35,537 nt of DNA from Candidatus Buchananbacteria bacterium (GCA_017992755.1 JAGONZ010000003.1:1-35537), one strand, 5' to 3'; shown: positions 14,617 through 22,903, numbered from the stretch's first letter. Made by a program: numbers and translations. Notes: generated by a model not told the origin, from the sequence alone.

Positions 14617-16787
14617 TTGTGGAGTCGCCCGCTAAGGCGAAAACCATTTCCAAGTATCTCGACAACGAATACACCGTGCGGGCATCCGTCGGTCACATTC
14701 GCGATTTACCGAAATCAAACAAAAACGCCATCGACATTGAGGCGGGGTTTGTGCCGCATTACGAAGTGGTCAAAGGCAAAGAAAAAATTGTCAGCGAATT
14801 AAAACAATTAGCCAAAGAATCCAGCGGCGTAATTCTCGCAACAGATCCTGATCGTGAAGGTGAAGCCATTGCTTGGCATATTGCTGAAGCACTTGGCTTG
14901 AAGCACCCAAAGCGCATCGCCTTTCATGAAATTACTAAAGCGGCTGTTCAGGAAGCGATCAAACATCCACGCGACATCGACAACGACCTGAAAGAAGCCC
15001 AGGAAGCCCGTCGCGTACTCGATCGCCTATTCGGATACGACCTCTCAGGTTTAATCTGGACCAAGTTACGCTACGGTCTATCTGCTGGTCGCGTCCAATC
15101 ACCTGCATTGCGAATCTTAGTTGAACGTGAACGAGAAATTCGCGCTTTCGTTCCGGAAGCCTATTGGGTACTGATGGCCGACTTGAAAACCAAAAATGGC
15201 GACGTCATTCCTTTTACCTGTTCAGTCGAACCAAAAACTGAAGCTGATGCCACCGCCATTGTTGAAGCAGCCCAAAAAAGCGCTTGGCAAGTTGAAGCGG
15301 TCAAGGAAACTGACGCTGTCCGCCGGCCACGTGCCCCATTTACAACTTCAACCCTCCAGCAAACCGCTTCATCACGGCTCGGTTACTCACCATCAATCAC
15401 GATGCGCCTTGCGCAGAAGCTGTACGAAGCTGGTCACATCACCTACATGCGTACTGACAGCACTAACTTGTCAGCCGTCGCGCTCACCGAAATCGAAGGT
15501 GTTGTTAAGCAAAAGTTTGGTGCTGAGTATTACGCCCATCATGTCTACGCCACCAAAAGTAAAAACGCTCAGGAAGCCCACGAAGCGATCCGACCGACTC
15601 ATGCTGAAACCCTAAGCGCTGGCGCTTCAGCACAAGAAAAGAAACTGTACGAACTGATTTGGATGCGCGCAGTTTCCAGTCAAATGGCTGATGCCAAAAC
15701 TAAAAAGACTACCGTTACCGCTATCGCTGATAATGAGATTGTGCCGCCATTTAAAGTTACTGGCTCACGCGTGACCTTCCCAGGCTGGCTTGCTGCTGAC
15801 ACCCGCGCTCGTGGTGAAGATATTGAATTGCCAAAAGTCGCTGACGGCGATCCATTAACCTTGGAAAAGATTACCAGCGAAGGCAAAGAAACCCAACCAC
15901 CATCACGCTTCTCCGAGGCCGGCTTAGTTAAAGAACTGGAAAAGCGCGGCATCGGCCGACCATCAACATACGCGTCAATTATTTCGACCATTATCGCTCG
16001 CGGCTATGTCGAAAAAGACGGTCGGTCATTGAAACCAACGGACACCGGCGATACCGTCAGCAGTTTCCTGGAAGAACACTTTGGTCATTACATTAGTGAC
16101 TCGTTTACGGCCGACATGGAAGACGAGCTTGATGATATTGCCTCTGGCACGCGTGGCTACGTGAAAACCTTGAAAGAATTTTACGGCCCGTTTACCGAAG
16201 CGGTTAAAAGCAAAAAGAAAATGGAAAAGATCACTAACCTCGGCGACGCTCCAGCGGATACTAAATGTCCTGTCTGTGGCGGTTCCATGATCATCAAGCT
16301 AGCTAAGAACGGCAAGTTCTATAGCTGTGCGAAATTCCCCGAGTGTACTGGCGCTTTAACCCTTGAAGGCAAAGAACTTGAAGGCCCCAAAGAAACTGGC
16401 GAGGCCTGCCCGGAATGTAAAGATGGGAAACTTATCGAGCGCGAAGGCAAATTCGGCAAGTTTGTCGCCTGCAACAACTACCCAAAATGTAAATTCGTCA
16501 AAAAAGATACCTCAGAAGGTGGTGCCGGTGATACCGGCGTTGAATGCCCCCTCTGCCATAAAGGCACAATGCGCGAAAAGCGCGGCCGCTTCGGCGTCTT
16601 CTACGGTTGCGGTAATTATCCTGACTGCAAACACATCATTAAAACCAAACCAACAGGCGCCATTTGCGGCTACGCTCGCGAAACTGGCCCCTGCCCACAC
16701 CTCATGATGGAAGGCACCAAAACTATTCCGGAGCGTTGCAGTGACAAAACGTGTCCTAACCACAATCCTCACAAGTTGCAGAAATAA
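14598..16787 (+). CDS. topA: DNA topoisomerase I
   Basis: 729 residues, type IA enzyme relaxing negative supercoils. The Toprim domain is at the N-terminus (VIVESPAKAKTISKYL; metal site DPDREGEAIAWHI), with the nucleophilic Tyr283 in YMRTDSTNLS and the conserved GIGRPSTYASII block. From residue ~557 there are three C4 zinc ribbons (CPVCGGSM, CPECKDGK, CPLCHKGT, each with a later Cys pair). A final Cys-rich tail around CGYARETGPC and CSDKTCPNH could form a fourth, divergent finger. The start overlaps dprA by 19 bases. Confidence 0.97.
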   Translation: MAKKLVIVESPAKAKTISKYLDNEYTVRASVGHIRDLPKSNKNAIDIEAGFVPHYEVVKGKEKIVSELKQLAKESSGVILATDPDREGEAIAWHIAEALGLKHPKRIAFHEITKAAVQEAIKHPRDIDNDLKEAQEARRVLDRLFGYDLSGLIWTKLRYGLSAGRVQSPALRILVEREREIRAFVPEAYWVLMADLKTKNGDVIPFTCSVEPKTEADATAIVEAAQKSAWQVEAVKETDAVRRPRAPFTTSTLQQTASSRLGYSPSITMRLAQKLYEAGHITYMRTDSTNLSAVALTEIEGVVKQKFGAEYYAHHVYATKSKNAQEAHEAIRPTHAETLSAGASAQEKKLYELIWMRAVSSQMADAKTKKTTVTAIADNEIVPPFKVTGSRVTFPGWLAADTRARGEDIELPKVADGDPLTLEKITSEGKETQPPSRFSEAGLVKELEKRGIGRPSTYASIISTIIARGYVEKDGRSLKPTDTGDTVSSFLEEHFGHYISDSFTADMEDELDDIASGTRGYVKTLKEFYGPFTEAVKSKKKMEKITNLGDAPADTKCPVCGGSMIIKLAKNGKFYSCAKFPECTGALTLEGKELEGPKETGEACPECKDGKLIEREGKFGKFVACNNYPKCKFVKKDTSEGGAGDTGVECPLCHKGTMREKRGRFGVFYGCGNYPDCKHIIKTKPTGAICGYARETGPCPHLMMEGTKTIPERCSDKTCPNHNPHKLQK

Positions 16788-16790
16788 TAT

Positions 16791-16815
16791 GTAGGGGCGG
16801 CACTGGAGCCGCCCG
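16791..16815 (+). repeat. Hairpin repeat, copy 1
   Basis: 25-base unit beginning GTAGGGGCGGC with arms GGCGGC and GCCGCC. It shares 19 of 25 bases with the unit at 16829-16853; two of the differing position pairs keep pairing. It starts 3 bp past the topA stop. Confidence 0.65.
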
Positions 16816-16828
16816 CATAATGTGAATG

Positions 16829-16853
16829 GTAGGGACAGCTCTAGAGCTGTCCG
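16829..16853 (+). repeat. Hairpin repeat, copy 2
   Basis: The same unit as 16791-16815. Bases 16833-16852 are a perfect 20-bp palindrome with arms GGACAGCTCT and AGAGCTGTCC. G to A changes in one arm are matched by C to T changes in the other, compared with copy 1. Confidence 0.65.
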
Positions 16854-16895
16854 AATTAATTGTGCAAAAGAGCATCGTGATATTCCACCTGTAAG

Positions 16896-16916
16896 ATCCC
16901 GAATCAAGTTCGGGAT
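16896..16916 (+). repeat. ATCCCGAA-type dispersed hairpin repeat
   Basis: ATCCCGAA (16896-16903), TCAAG loop, TTCGGGAT (16909-16916), followed by GAC. A related unit with a different core lies inverted at 33736-33755. Together with the two units upstream it fills most of the 179-bp gap between topA and the next gene. Confidence 0.6.
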
Positions 16917-16966
16917 GACGTAAAAAATTCTTAATAACAATAGTTGCGCTCTAAATTACTCTAATT

Positions 16967-17479
16967 ATGAGCAAGATCAACTTTCAGAAGTACCAAGACG
17001 TCATTGCCTATTTGTGTGAAAAGCTTGGCGGTGAAATCCAAGGCAAAAAGAAACTCGCCAAACTGTTGTACTTCGCTGATTTTGATTTCTTTGAAAAGTA
17101 CCAGCGTCCAATTACTGGCGACACCTATCGCGCCTTCCCAATGGGACCTTTGCCGTTAAGTCTCGATGCGGTAACAGCAAAGATGATTGAAGATAAACTC
17201 CTGCTGATCGAACAAGTCGATAAACGTCCGGGCTATCACCCATTAAATGTCTACAAGTGCACCGTCGATTGTGACTACTCGAATCTCGATGCTCATGAGC
17301 GCGCCATGCTCAATCGTGTCATTGCGAAGTACGGCCACCTTAATGGCAAACAATTAGAAGATATCTCGCACATGGAAGCGCCGTATCTCGGCACGGAAGC
17401 CAAGAACGATATTCCATACGAACTCGCGATGTATCGCAGCACTGACTTTAGCGATCTGCAGCCAGTGACTGCACGTTAA
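16967..17479 (+). CDS. Panacea (SocA-like) domain protein
   Basis: 170 residues. The core KLAKLLYFADFDFFEKYQRPITGDTYRAFPMGPLP matches the signature of the Panacea/SocA-like domain (formerly DUF4065), which serves as the antitoxin moiety in several toxin-antitoxin systems and as an adaptor-like domain in phage and bacterial proteins. The family is small, helical and cytoplasmic. Here the gene stands alone: topA upstream is separated by 179 bp of repeats, and a terminator and promoter separate the RelA/SpoT gene downstream. No small toxin-like gene adjoins it. Its role here is therefore open; an orphan antitoxin or a regulatory adaptor are both possible. Confidence 0.8.
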   Translation: MSKINFQKYQDVIAYLCEKLGGEIQGKKKLAKLLYFADFDFFEKYQRPITGDTYRAFPMGPLPLSLDAVTAKMIEDKLLLIEQVDKRPGYHPLNVYKCTVDCDYSNLDAHERAMLNRVIAKYGHLNGKQLEDISHMEAPYLGTEAKNDIPYELAMYRSTDFSDLQPVTAR

Positions 17480-17499
17480 GATTTTGAAAAGCCCAAATA

Positions 17500-17528
17500 A
17501 AGCCCCGACGGTCGGGGCTTTTGTTTTT
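17500..17528 (+). terminator. Terminator after the Panacea gene
   Basis: AGCCCCGA (17501-17508) and TCGGGGCT (17512-17519) around a CGG loop, then TTTGTTTTT. It separates this gene from rsh. Confidence 0.9.
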
Positions 17529-17549
17529 GAACAAGAAAATGTCCAACGT

Positions 17550-17578
17550 TTGTATTTTAACTAAGGAACAGCTATGAT
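17550..17578 (+). promoter_or_regulatory. rsh promoter, near-leaderless
   Basis: TTGTAT (17550-17555), 17 bp, TATGAT (17573-17578). The expected start near 17585 leaves about five bases before ATG 17590. Confidence 0.65.
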
Positions 17579-17589
17579 AAAACATCAGT

Positions 17590-19080
17590 ATGACATCACA
17601 TCCTAAAACCTTTGCGGAATTAAAAACCGTCCTCGAACATCAGTATCCTGGTGAAGATTTGTCATTAGTAGCTCTTGCGTATGAATTTGCTGCAGACGCG
17701 CACACCGGACAAGTCCGTGCTTCCGGCGAACCGTATATTGAGCATCCATTAGCAGTGGCAGCAAAATTAGCCGACATGAAGCTTGACCTTGATACCGTCA
17801 TTGCTGGCTTACTTCATGACGTGCCGGAAGACACTTCAAAAACGCTTGAGGAAATTCGCACCAATTTTGGTGACGACGTCGCTTCACTGGTCGAAGGCAT
17901 TACCAAGCTCGGCCAGATTAAATATCGAGGCATGGAGCGCTATGTCGAAAACTTGCGCAAAATGTTCGTGGCGATGAGCCGTGATATTCGCGTCATTTTT
18001 ATTAAATTCGCCGACCGGATTCACAATCTACAAACACTTAGCGCCTTGCGACCGGAAAAACAAAAACGGATTGCGATGGAGTCATTAGAAATCTACGCCC
18101 CAATTGCTGGTCGACTTGGTATGTCACGCATCAAAGGCGAACTCGAAGATCTCGCCTTTCCTTATGTGTACCCCGAAGATTACCAATGGCTCACGAGTAT
18201 TTTACCTGAACAGTACGCCACTAAAGAGCGTCAGTTAAGCAAAGCCCAAGCCGAAATTACCAAACTATTAGCTGAACACAATTTGTCTTCAGAAACAGTG
18301 ATCATCCACGGGCGGACAAAGCACATTTATAGTTTGTATAAAAAATTGCTGCGACCGCAGATTAATCGAGATATTTCTAAGATTTATGATCTCGTCGCTT
18401 TGCGCATCGTGGCGCCAACCGTTGCTGATTGTTATAGCGTACTGGGAATTATTCATAGCTGCTACCGACCAATTCCGGGACGAATCAAAGATTATATTTC
18501 GCAACCAAAACCAAACGGCTATCAATCGTTGCACACCACTGTTATTACTGATGACGGAATTATTGAAGTTCAGATTCGCACGCCGGAGATGCATCGTGAT
18601 GCTGAGTATGGCGTGGCGGCGCACTGGCAATACAAAGAACAACGTCAAACGGAAGCCCAGAAATTGAAATGGATTGAGGACTTGGTCGCTTGGCAACAAA
18701 CGGCCACCGACAACGAACAATTCATGCAAGGAATTAAACTTGATCTGTTTCAAAACCGAATTTTTGTGTTCACCCCTAAAGGCGACGTCATTGATTTACC
18801 AGAAGACGCCACACCAGTTGATTTCGCGTATCACGTTCACACCGGCCTCGGCGACCAGTGCAGCGGCGCCCGCGTTAATGACCAATTAGTAAGTTTAGAC
18901 ACGTTATTGAAGAGTGGTGATGTGATTGAAGTACTGGTCGATCGTCAGCGCAAACTACCAAACATTGATTGGCTCAAATCCGTGAAGACTTCAATGGCGC
19001 GTTCGAAGATTAAAGAAGCTCATAAGAAAAGTAAAAAGACTGCCCTTGAGCGATTGAAAGGGATGATTCGGAAGAGTTAA
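17590..19080 (+). CDS. RelA/SpoT family (p)ppGpp synthetase/hydrolase lacking the distal C-terminal domains
   Basis: 496 residues. The HD hydrolase domain is intact (His38, His52, HDVPED at 76-81, and KFADRIHNLQTL). The synthetase domain is also intact (RIKDYISQPKPNGYQSLHT and VEVQIRT equivalent IEVQIRTPEMHRDAEYGVAAHWQYK). A TGS domain follows from about residue 395 (RIFVFTPKGDVIDLPEDATPVDFAYHVH). The protein then ends with a basic helix instead of the helical, zinc-finger and ACT domains of ~730-residue RelA/SpoT proteins. It should make and degrade the alarmone. Without the distal part, ribosome-dependent activation and amino-acid sensing through ACT are doubtful. It has its own promoter. 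Confidence 0.94.
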   Translation: MTSHPKTFAELKTVLEHQYPGEDLSLVALAYEFAADAHTGQVRASGEPYIEHPLAVAAKLADMKLDLDTVIAGLLHDVPEDTSKTLEEIRTNFGDDVASLVEGITKLGQIKYRGMERYVENLRKMFVAMSRDIRVIFIKFADRIHNLQTLSALRPEKQKRIAMESLEIYAPIAGRLGMSRIKGELEDLAFPYVYPEDYQWLTSILPEQYATKERQLSKAQAEITKLLAEHNLSSETVIIHGRTKHIYSLYKKLLRPQINRDISKIYDLVALRIVAPTVADCYSVLGIIHSCYRPIPGRIKDYISQPKPNGYQSLHTTVITDDGIIEVQIRTPEMHRDAEYGVAAHWQYKEQRQTEAQKLKWIEDLVAWQQTATDNEQFMQGIKLDLFQNRIFVFTPKGDVIDLPEDATPVDFAYHVHTGLGDQCSGARVNDQLVSLDTLLKSGDVIEVLVDRQRKLPNIDWLKSVKTSMARSKIKEAHKKSKKTALERLKGMIRKS

Positions 19081-19096
19081 TCCTTATGCATAGATA

Positions 19097-19125
19097 TTGA
19101 CATCTTCTTATACAAATGATATAAA
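19097..19125 (+). promoter_or_regulatory. Strong promoter of the radical SAM gene
   Basis: A perfect TTGACA (19097-19102), 17 bp, TATAAA (19120-19125). Unlike most promoters in this window it gives a long leader of about 80 bases (start near 19132, ATG 19215). Confidence 0.75.
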
Positions 19126-19130
19126 AAGTC

Positions 19131-19163
19131 GTTGTTAAGAAAACAACCCTTACCATGGGTAAG
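19131..19163 (+). promoter_or_regulatory. Two tandem hairpins in the 5' leader of the radical SAM gene
   Basis: GTTGTT (19131-19136) pairs with AACAAC (19142-19147) right at the predicted transcript start; CTTACC (19149-19154) pairs with GGTAAG (19158-19163) around ATG. They may protect the 5' end or regulate expression; they do not resemble a known riboswitch. An AAGGAG Shine-Dalgarno follows before ATG 19215. Confidence 0.45.
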
Positions 19164-19214
19164 TGTCCTTGTTCTCTCAAAACCTAGCAAAACAAACTGA
19201 AAAGGAGCCCTTCG

Positions 19215-21122
19215 ATGAAACAGGCATTGCGACTTGGCTTGGTTATCCTGACCCTGGCAGCGACCATTCGGGCCGAGGTCGTCACCTCCCCTGCCTACAA
19301 AGCATGGGATCCGACTTTGGTCACCTATGACGCTGAACGTGGCGTCTATGTTGACCATTACAAAATACCGAACGACAACTGGATTGCCGCTGGAGCTGCA
19401 TTTGCACCGCCAGGATTTACTCAGAAAATCATTAAACACCACGACGAGCCGCGAGACATTCCGGCGAAACACTCTCTGAACCTTTCGCTCCGCACTGACC
19501 TGTGGCGCGAGAACAAAGAAGTCGCCCTGGCCGGAATAGTGTTCACGGCTAAGCCGAAGCAGAAGTCCCGCTTCGTGCTCATCAACGTCGAGCAAGCAAT
19601 CAACGAGATCGTGAATGACGATACCACCCGGTATCGCACCTGGCCTCACCTCGGCCTACTCTTCGTCGGCACCGCTGCCGCCGAAGAAGGATATGAGGTG
19701 GTCCTCTGGGATGAACTCGTGCAGGGCTATACCCCACTCGAACAACTCATCAAACCAGGCGACATCGTTGGTCTCTCATTGGTGGTCACTGGTATCGAAC
19801 GCGGAGCGAGATTGGCCGAACAAGCCAAGCGACTCGGCGCACGGTACGTGATCGCCGGCAACGACTCGGCAATGTTTCGAGCCAACCAGCTCCTCTCACT
19901 GCCTGGAAAACCGATTGACGCTGTGTTCACATCCAATAGCCTGAACGCGGTTCGTGAGTTCTTCTACCAAATCACGCAGCAGCCACTTGCGGGCCTTTCA
20001 ATTCCTGGCGTGCAACTCTCGCCAGGAGCAGTTCAACTTTCAAATGAGCGCTCGCAGCTCATTATTGAACTGGCACAACTTGCCCGAGAACGCAAAGCGG
20101 ATCCTGAACGGTTTGAGCGTGACGCCTTCCTGGTGCCGCGCTTCGATCTCTTCCCCGCCTCGTACAGGGAAACCGTCTGGCAGAACTATCGCCAGACCTA
20201 CGGCCACAAATTCGAGAATCCAGCGGCAGTCAAAAACGCTACCGGTCTACTGGCACAAGGCTGTACTCGCACTCGCGGTAAAGACGTGTGTCTCTATTGC
20301 AGTGACGCACGTGTTGGCGATATACGTATCCCCAAGTACCGGTATCTGGCAGATACCGTTGAAATGTATCATGCGGAAGGCATCAACACCTTCTACAACG
20401 TGACCGACAGCGTCTACGAAATGGCGCCGGCAGTAGCCCAAGTCTTGAAGGGGCGCGTGGAACCATTCACCGCGCTCACCATCTACGGCCGAGCCCAAGG
20501 AGTAGCACAGCATCCACAGCTCCTTGATGACTGGCTATCACTCACTACCGAGCGCCTAACCATCAATATGGGGCAAGACTCGGGTGACGAACAGATTCTC
20601 TCCGGAAGCATTGGCAAGTCGTCAGCAACCACTGGATCACGAGTTGATGAGAATCGGTTAGCAGTCGAGTACATCAAGCGAAGCGGCGCCAACCTTCACG
20701 GTTCGTTCATCTTCGGCTCACCCGGCGAAACCCGAGAGACGTGTGAACGAACTCTGGAGTACGCCATATGGGTCGCCCAGACCCTGGGTCGACAGTGCGA
20801 AACATTGGAAAGCGATGTCTTCTGGCTCAACTTCGGTTCACCAGCTGCTCAAGTCTTCCATGACTACGAGTATGCAACAGAGCTCGCAGGCATCGCCGGC
20901 AAGACCATCTCAGTCACCGACTGGCAGCACGATTTTTGGGAACAGCGAAACCAACTCGCTGTGCCGATGGAGACCGAGAAAGCCTGGTACCAACACTTCA
21001 CACACATCACCTACGAAGAGGCTCGTGAGTACGTCGCCAAAATCGACGGACTGATGAGCACGGTCCCAGGAAGCATCGCTGCTCGCGGATTCAATCCGGG
21101 AGCAAAAGACAAGTTCGTGTAG
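19215..21122 (+). CDS. Radical SAM protein with B12-binding-like domain and C-x8-C-x2-C motif
   Basis: 635 residues; an AAGGAG Shine-Dalgarno 8 bases upstream supports ATG 19215. Residues ~118-250 look like a B12-binding fold (RFVLINVEQAINEIV, WPHLGLLFVGTAAAEEGYEVVLWDE, GDIVGLSLVVTGIERGARL), although the DxHxxG cobalt-ligand motif is not evident. The radical SAM part starts at GLLAQGC (Cys350), with Cys359 and Cys362: spacing C-x8-C-x2-C in place of the common C-x3-C-x2-C. Later blocks fit the barrel (LTINMGQDSGDEQILSG, GANLHGSFIFGSPGETRETCERT). The first ~20 residues form a hydrophobic stretch ending IRA, like a signal peptide, which is odd for an oxygen-sensitive enzyme. Third positions are visibly richer in C/G than in neighbouring genes, suggesting transfer. 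Substrate unknown. Confidence 0.8.
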   Translation: MKQALRLGLVILTLAATIRAEVVTSPAYKAWDPTLVTYDAERGVYVDHYKIPNDNWIAAGAAFAPPGFTQKIIKHHDEPRDIPAKHSLNLSLRTDLWRENKEVALAGIVFTAKPKQKSRFVLINVEQAINEIVNDDTTRYRTWPHLGLLFVGTAAAEEGYEVVLWDELVQGYTPLEQLIKPGDIVGLSLVVTGIERGARLAEQAKRLGARYVIAGNDSAMFRANQLLSLPGKPIDAVFTSNSLNAVREFFYQITQQPLAGLSIPGVQLSPGAVQLSNERSQLIIELAQLARERKADPERFERDAFLVPRFDLFPASYRETVWQNYRQTYGHKFENPAAVKNATGLLAQGCTRTRGKDVCLYCSDARVGDIRIPKYRYLADTVEMYHAEGINTFYNVTDSVYEMAPAVAQVLKGRVEPFTALTIYGRAQGVAQHPQLLDDWLSLTTERLTINMGQDSGDEQILSGSIGKSSATTGSRVDENRLAVEYIKRSGANLHGSFIFGSPGETRETCERTLEYAIWVAQTLGRQCETLESDVFWLNFGSPAAQVFHDYEYATELAGIAGKTISVTDWQHDFWEQRNQLAVPMETEKAWYQHFTHITYEEAREYVAKIDGLMSTVPGSIAARGFNPGAKDKFV

Positions 21123-21149
21123 CATCGCAATACAAAACGGTCGTAAAAC

Positions 21150-21175
21150 AAAAAGCGCCTGACCAGCGCTTTTTT
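21150..21175. terminator. Bidirectional terminator between radical SAM gene and parB
   Basis: AAAAAGCGC and GCGCTTTTTT arms (stem 21154-21158 with 21166-21170, extended by A/T pairs) around a CTGACCA loop. It serves both convergent genes. Confidence 0.85.
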
Positions 21176-21189
21176 ACTTTCCAAAATTA

Positions 21190-22083
21190 CTACGTCAATC
21201 GCTCAACCAATCCCGCCAACTCTTCCGCCGAAAAATATTTAATAATTACTTGCCCGCCCGCACCAGCTTTTTTAATCTCAACTTTAGTTCCAAGTGCCGC
21301 GGCTAATTCTTCTTCCATCGCCCGCTTCTCAGGATCAACCGCCACCTTGCGCAAATGTTTTTGGACGACGATTTCTTTGCCGGCTTTCTCTGTGTCGCGG
21401 ACATTCAATTTCAACTTTTTAATTTGCTGCAACATCACTCGCTGATCATCATGCGGCAAACCAGCGAGGACACGAGCGTGACCTTCCGAGATTTCACCGC
21501 CTTCAATCGCTTCTTGAACTTCTGGTGCCGCGGTTAACAACCGCACCGTATTAGCAATCGCCGGACGACTTTTACCAACTCGCTTCGATAATGATTCTTG
21601 GGTCAGATTAAATTCATCCATTAATCGTTGGTATGCCTTGGCCACTTCAAGAGCATTTAAATCTTGGCGCTGCAAATTTTCAATCAAGGCCACCTCGAGC
21701 TTTTTTTGTTCGGAAAATTCACGGACCACGGCCGGCACGGTTTTGAGACCAAGGGATTGTGCACTGCGCCAACGGCGTTCGCCAGCGATCAATTGATATT
21801 TGCCGTCATCAAGACGAGTCACGATCAGTGGTTGGATAATTCCGTGTTCGCGAATTGACTCGATTAAATCTTTCAATTGCTCTTCATCAAAGCGATGCCG
21901 GGGCTGGTGGGCGGTCGGCACAATCGAATCAACTGGCAGCTGACTAATTTCTTCGCCTCCAGTAGAGTTTATTTTTGGTGATGACTGACGTTCAGTATTT
22001 GAATCGCCTCCAAATGAGGTGTCAGCTTTTTTAGTTGGAATCAGAGAACTCAATCCCCGACCAAGACCAGATGGTTTTTGCAT
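21190..22083 (-). CDS. parB: Chromosome partitioning protein ParB
   Basis: 297 residues. N-terminal GLGRGLSSLIPTKK tag typical of ParB (contact with ParA), then the CTP-binding ParB/Srx-like domain (IVPTAHQPRHRFDEEQLKDLIESIREHGIIQPLIV, AGERRWRSAQSLG), a helix-turn-helix (LTQESLSKRVGKSRPAIANTVRLL) and a C-terminal dimer segment. With ParA it segregates the replicated chromosome. The -10 element lies 6 bases before the ATG, so besides readthrough from parA it should have its own leaderless transcript. No canonical parS site was found in the window. Confidence 0.96.
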   Translation of the reverse strand: MQKPSGLGRGLSSLIPTKKADTSFGGDSNTERQSSPKINSTGGEEISQLPVDSIVPTAHQPRHRFDEEQLKDLIESIREHGIIQPLIVTRLDDGKYQLIAGERRWRSAQSLGLKTVPAVVREFSEQKKLEVALIENLQRQDLNALEVAKAYQRLMDEFNLTQESLSKRVGKSRPAIANTVRLLTAAPEVQEAIEGGEISEGHARVLAGLPHDDQRVMLQQIKKLKLNVRDTEKAGKEIVVQKHLRKVAVDPEKRAMEEELAAALGTKVEIKKAGAGGQVIIKYFSAEELAGLVERLT

Positions 22084-22089
22084 ATATAT

Positions 22090-22118
22090 AGTATACTCGC
22101 CTTACGACGTGTGGTAAA
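22090..22118 (-). promoter_or_regulatory. parB promoter, leaderless, inside the end of parA
   Basis: TTTACC (22113-22118), 17 bp, TATACT (22090-22095), then six bases to ATG 22083. The -35 has 4 of 6 consensus bases. Confidence 0.6.
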
Positions 22119-22863
22119 CAAATTCGCGCGCTAACCGTTCGTACGCGCGCGCACCTTTTGAGCGCGGATCATAACTTAAGATTGTTTGGCCGTGCGATGG
22201 GGCTTCGGATAATTTAATATTCCGCGGAATTACTGAACGGAAAATTTTGTCTGGGAAATACCGGTACAATTCGTGCAAGACATCATTGGCCAACTTAAAC
22301 CGACTGTCATACATCGTCAGCACCGCGCCGAGAACATCAAGTTCAGGCTTGAGATGTTCGCGAATTAAGCCGATCGTGCCGAGCAATTGCCCGAGTCCTT
22401 CAAGTGAAAAATATTCAGCTTGAACCGGAATTAAAATTTGATCAGCGGCCACTAATCCGTTGATCGTTAACAATCCAAGTGATGGTGGGCAATCGATAAT
22501 AATGTAATCGTATTCGCGTTTCGGTGCAAGCAAGTTATCGTAGAGCCGAAATTCGCGCCGGTCAAGATTTACTAATTCGACATTGGCACCAGCCAGCGCC
22601 ATCGTCGATGGTGCTAAATGATACCGATCATGCTGAGTTTCCACGGTCACATCCTTGAATGAATGCGGTCCAGTTAAGACTTCGTAGACGCCCGCTTCGA
22701 GGTCGCGAGAAATCCCCAAGCCGGAAGTCGCATTGCTTTGTGGATCAAGATCGACGAGCAAAACTGATTTGCCCAGCTTACTGACATAAGCGGCAAGATT
22801 AATTGAGGTGGTGGTTTTACCAACCCCGCCTTTCTGATTAACTACAGCAATAATGCGTCCCAT
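22102..22863 (-). CDS. parA: Chromosome partitioning ATPase ParA
   Basis: 253 residues from ATG 22863. Deviant Walker A KGGVGKTT (Lys11, Lys16), the switch DLDPQSNATSGLG, and YIIIDCPPSLG. It binds DNA without sequence specificity in its ATP form and, with ParB, moves origins apart. An in-frame start farther up (22902) would lie upstream of the promoter and is rejected. Gene order parA-parB with a 19-bp gap is usual. Confidence 0.96.
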   Translation of the reverse strand: MGRIIAVVNQKGGVGKTTTSINLAAYVSKLGKSVLLVDLDPQSNATSGLGISRDLEAGVYEVLTGPHSFKDVTVETQHDRYHLAPSTMALAGANVELVNLDRREFRLYDNLLAPKREYDYIIIDCPPSLGLLTINGLVAADQILIPVQAEYFSLEGLGQLLGTIGLIREHLKPELDVLGAVLTMYDSRFKLANDVLHELYRYFPDKIFRSVIPRNIKLSEAPSHGQTILSYDPRSKGARAYERLAREFVYHTS

Positions 22864-22873
22864 AATGACAGTA

Positions 22874-22902
22874 ATTATACCAAATTCTGTCAATGCCGAC
22901 AA
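22874..22902 (-). promoter_or_regulatory. parA promoter, near-leaderless
   Basis: TTGTCG (22897-22902), 17 bp, perfect extended -10 TGG-TATAAT (22874-22879), then 10 bases to ATG 22863. Confidence 0.7.
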
Positions 22903-22903
22903 T

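Noticed and set aside
16967-19080. Classical toxin-antitoxin operon of the Panacea protein with the RelA/SpoT homologue
   Set aside because: A strong terminator (17500-17528) and a separate promoter (17550-17578) lie between them, and the RSH has an intact hydrolase domain, so it should not be a dedicated toxin.
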